DNA of 64,000 nt, from assembly GCF_002836415.1 (NCBI RefSeq), contig NZ_PJBP01000118.1:28982-92981 (forward strand), read 5' to 3'. The notes below the pieces were generated by a model. The model ran no database searches. It was not told where the DNA came from and was given only the letters and a program-made list of their open reading frames with translations. The DNA comes from Psychromonas sp. MB-3u-54 (GTDB lineage Bacteria; Pseudomonadota; Gammaproteobacteria; Enterobacterales; Psychromonadaceae). This document shows, in pieces, positions 63,910 to 64,000 of this stretch. Numbering within the stretch: the stretch's first letter is position 1; every line of letters starts with the position of its first letter. A program made the position numbers and the translations under genes.

Positions 63910-64000
63910 CACTCGGCTGTACCTTACGCAGATTTTATTAGAATAACTGAAATTAGACACTATCCTGATGCGGCCAGAATGCTAATATAAACTTATTTTT

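Overview
The window reads as a chromosomal segment of an AT-rich, free-living marine gammaproteobacterium. It resembles Psychromonas/Shewanella/Vibrio-type genomes. This is inferred from gene content only: a GntR-controlled prpR-B-C-acnD-F-E methylcitrate cluster, the long form of PurC, DNA polymerase II, a GlyGly-CTERM protein, kbl-tdh, QmcA/NfeD, and MITE-like repeats with ATACC ends. No rRNA, tRNA, CRISPR array, transposase or prophage was seen.

Layout: 1-5.6 kb holds a cut-off coiled-coil/TPR-like gene, a small orphan, an ACR3 arsenite exporter with a possible regulator remnant, a patatin-like protein and a DUF1415 gene. 5.9-11.7 kb is a translationally coupled three-gene condensin-like operon: a 1328-aa DUF3584 SMC-like ATPase, a MukE-like protein and a MukF-like protein. 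About 550 bp of a 7-8 bp AGCTCGA-type array follows immediately. 12.4-19.1 kb has an L,D-transpeptidase, a lipoprotein, a DUF3087 protein, kbl-tdh, a Toprim protein resembling the Wadjet nuclease subunit JetD, a His-rich protein and SlyD. The condensin-like operon plus the detached Toprim gene together have the parts list of a Wadjet/MksBEFG-type plasmid-defence or chromosome-organising system. 19.5-27.8 kb carries polB, Sel1-repeat and Cys-rich proteins, cnoX, dapA-bamC and purC.

28-43 kb is a carboxylate-catabolism island. It has a CitA/CitB two-component system, the full 2-methylcitrate cycle (prpE, prpF, acnD, prpC, prpB) with its GntR regulator, and a TctCBA tripartite tricarboxylate transporter. 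43.5-53.6 kb carries yidA, a DUF748 protein, a divergent Tus-like replication-terminator protein flanked by three identical 17-bp Ter-like sites, a DUF3047 protein, an AgcS-type symporter, a VF530 protein and qmcA-nfeD. 53.8-64 kb carries a diguanylate cyclase, a cold-shock protein, a P2-type cation ATPase, a GlyGly-CTERM protein, a frameshifted DedA-PAP2-LssY fusion, a zinc-type alcohol dehydrogenase and a degraded thioredoxin-family gene.

A theme across the window is local tandem duplication at gene ends: 81 bp x4, 68 bp x3.4, 108 bp x2, 130 bp x3, 51-52 bp x3 and the AGCTCGA array. Several of these alter or duplicate coding ends. The strongest leads are the Tus/Ter-like set, the split condensin-Toprim system, the AGCTCGA array and the triplicated prpR/prpB junction.
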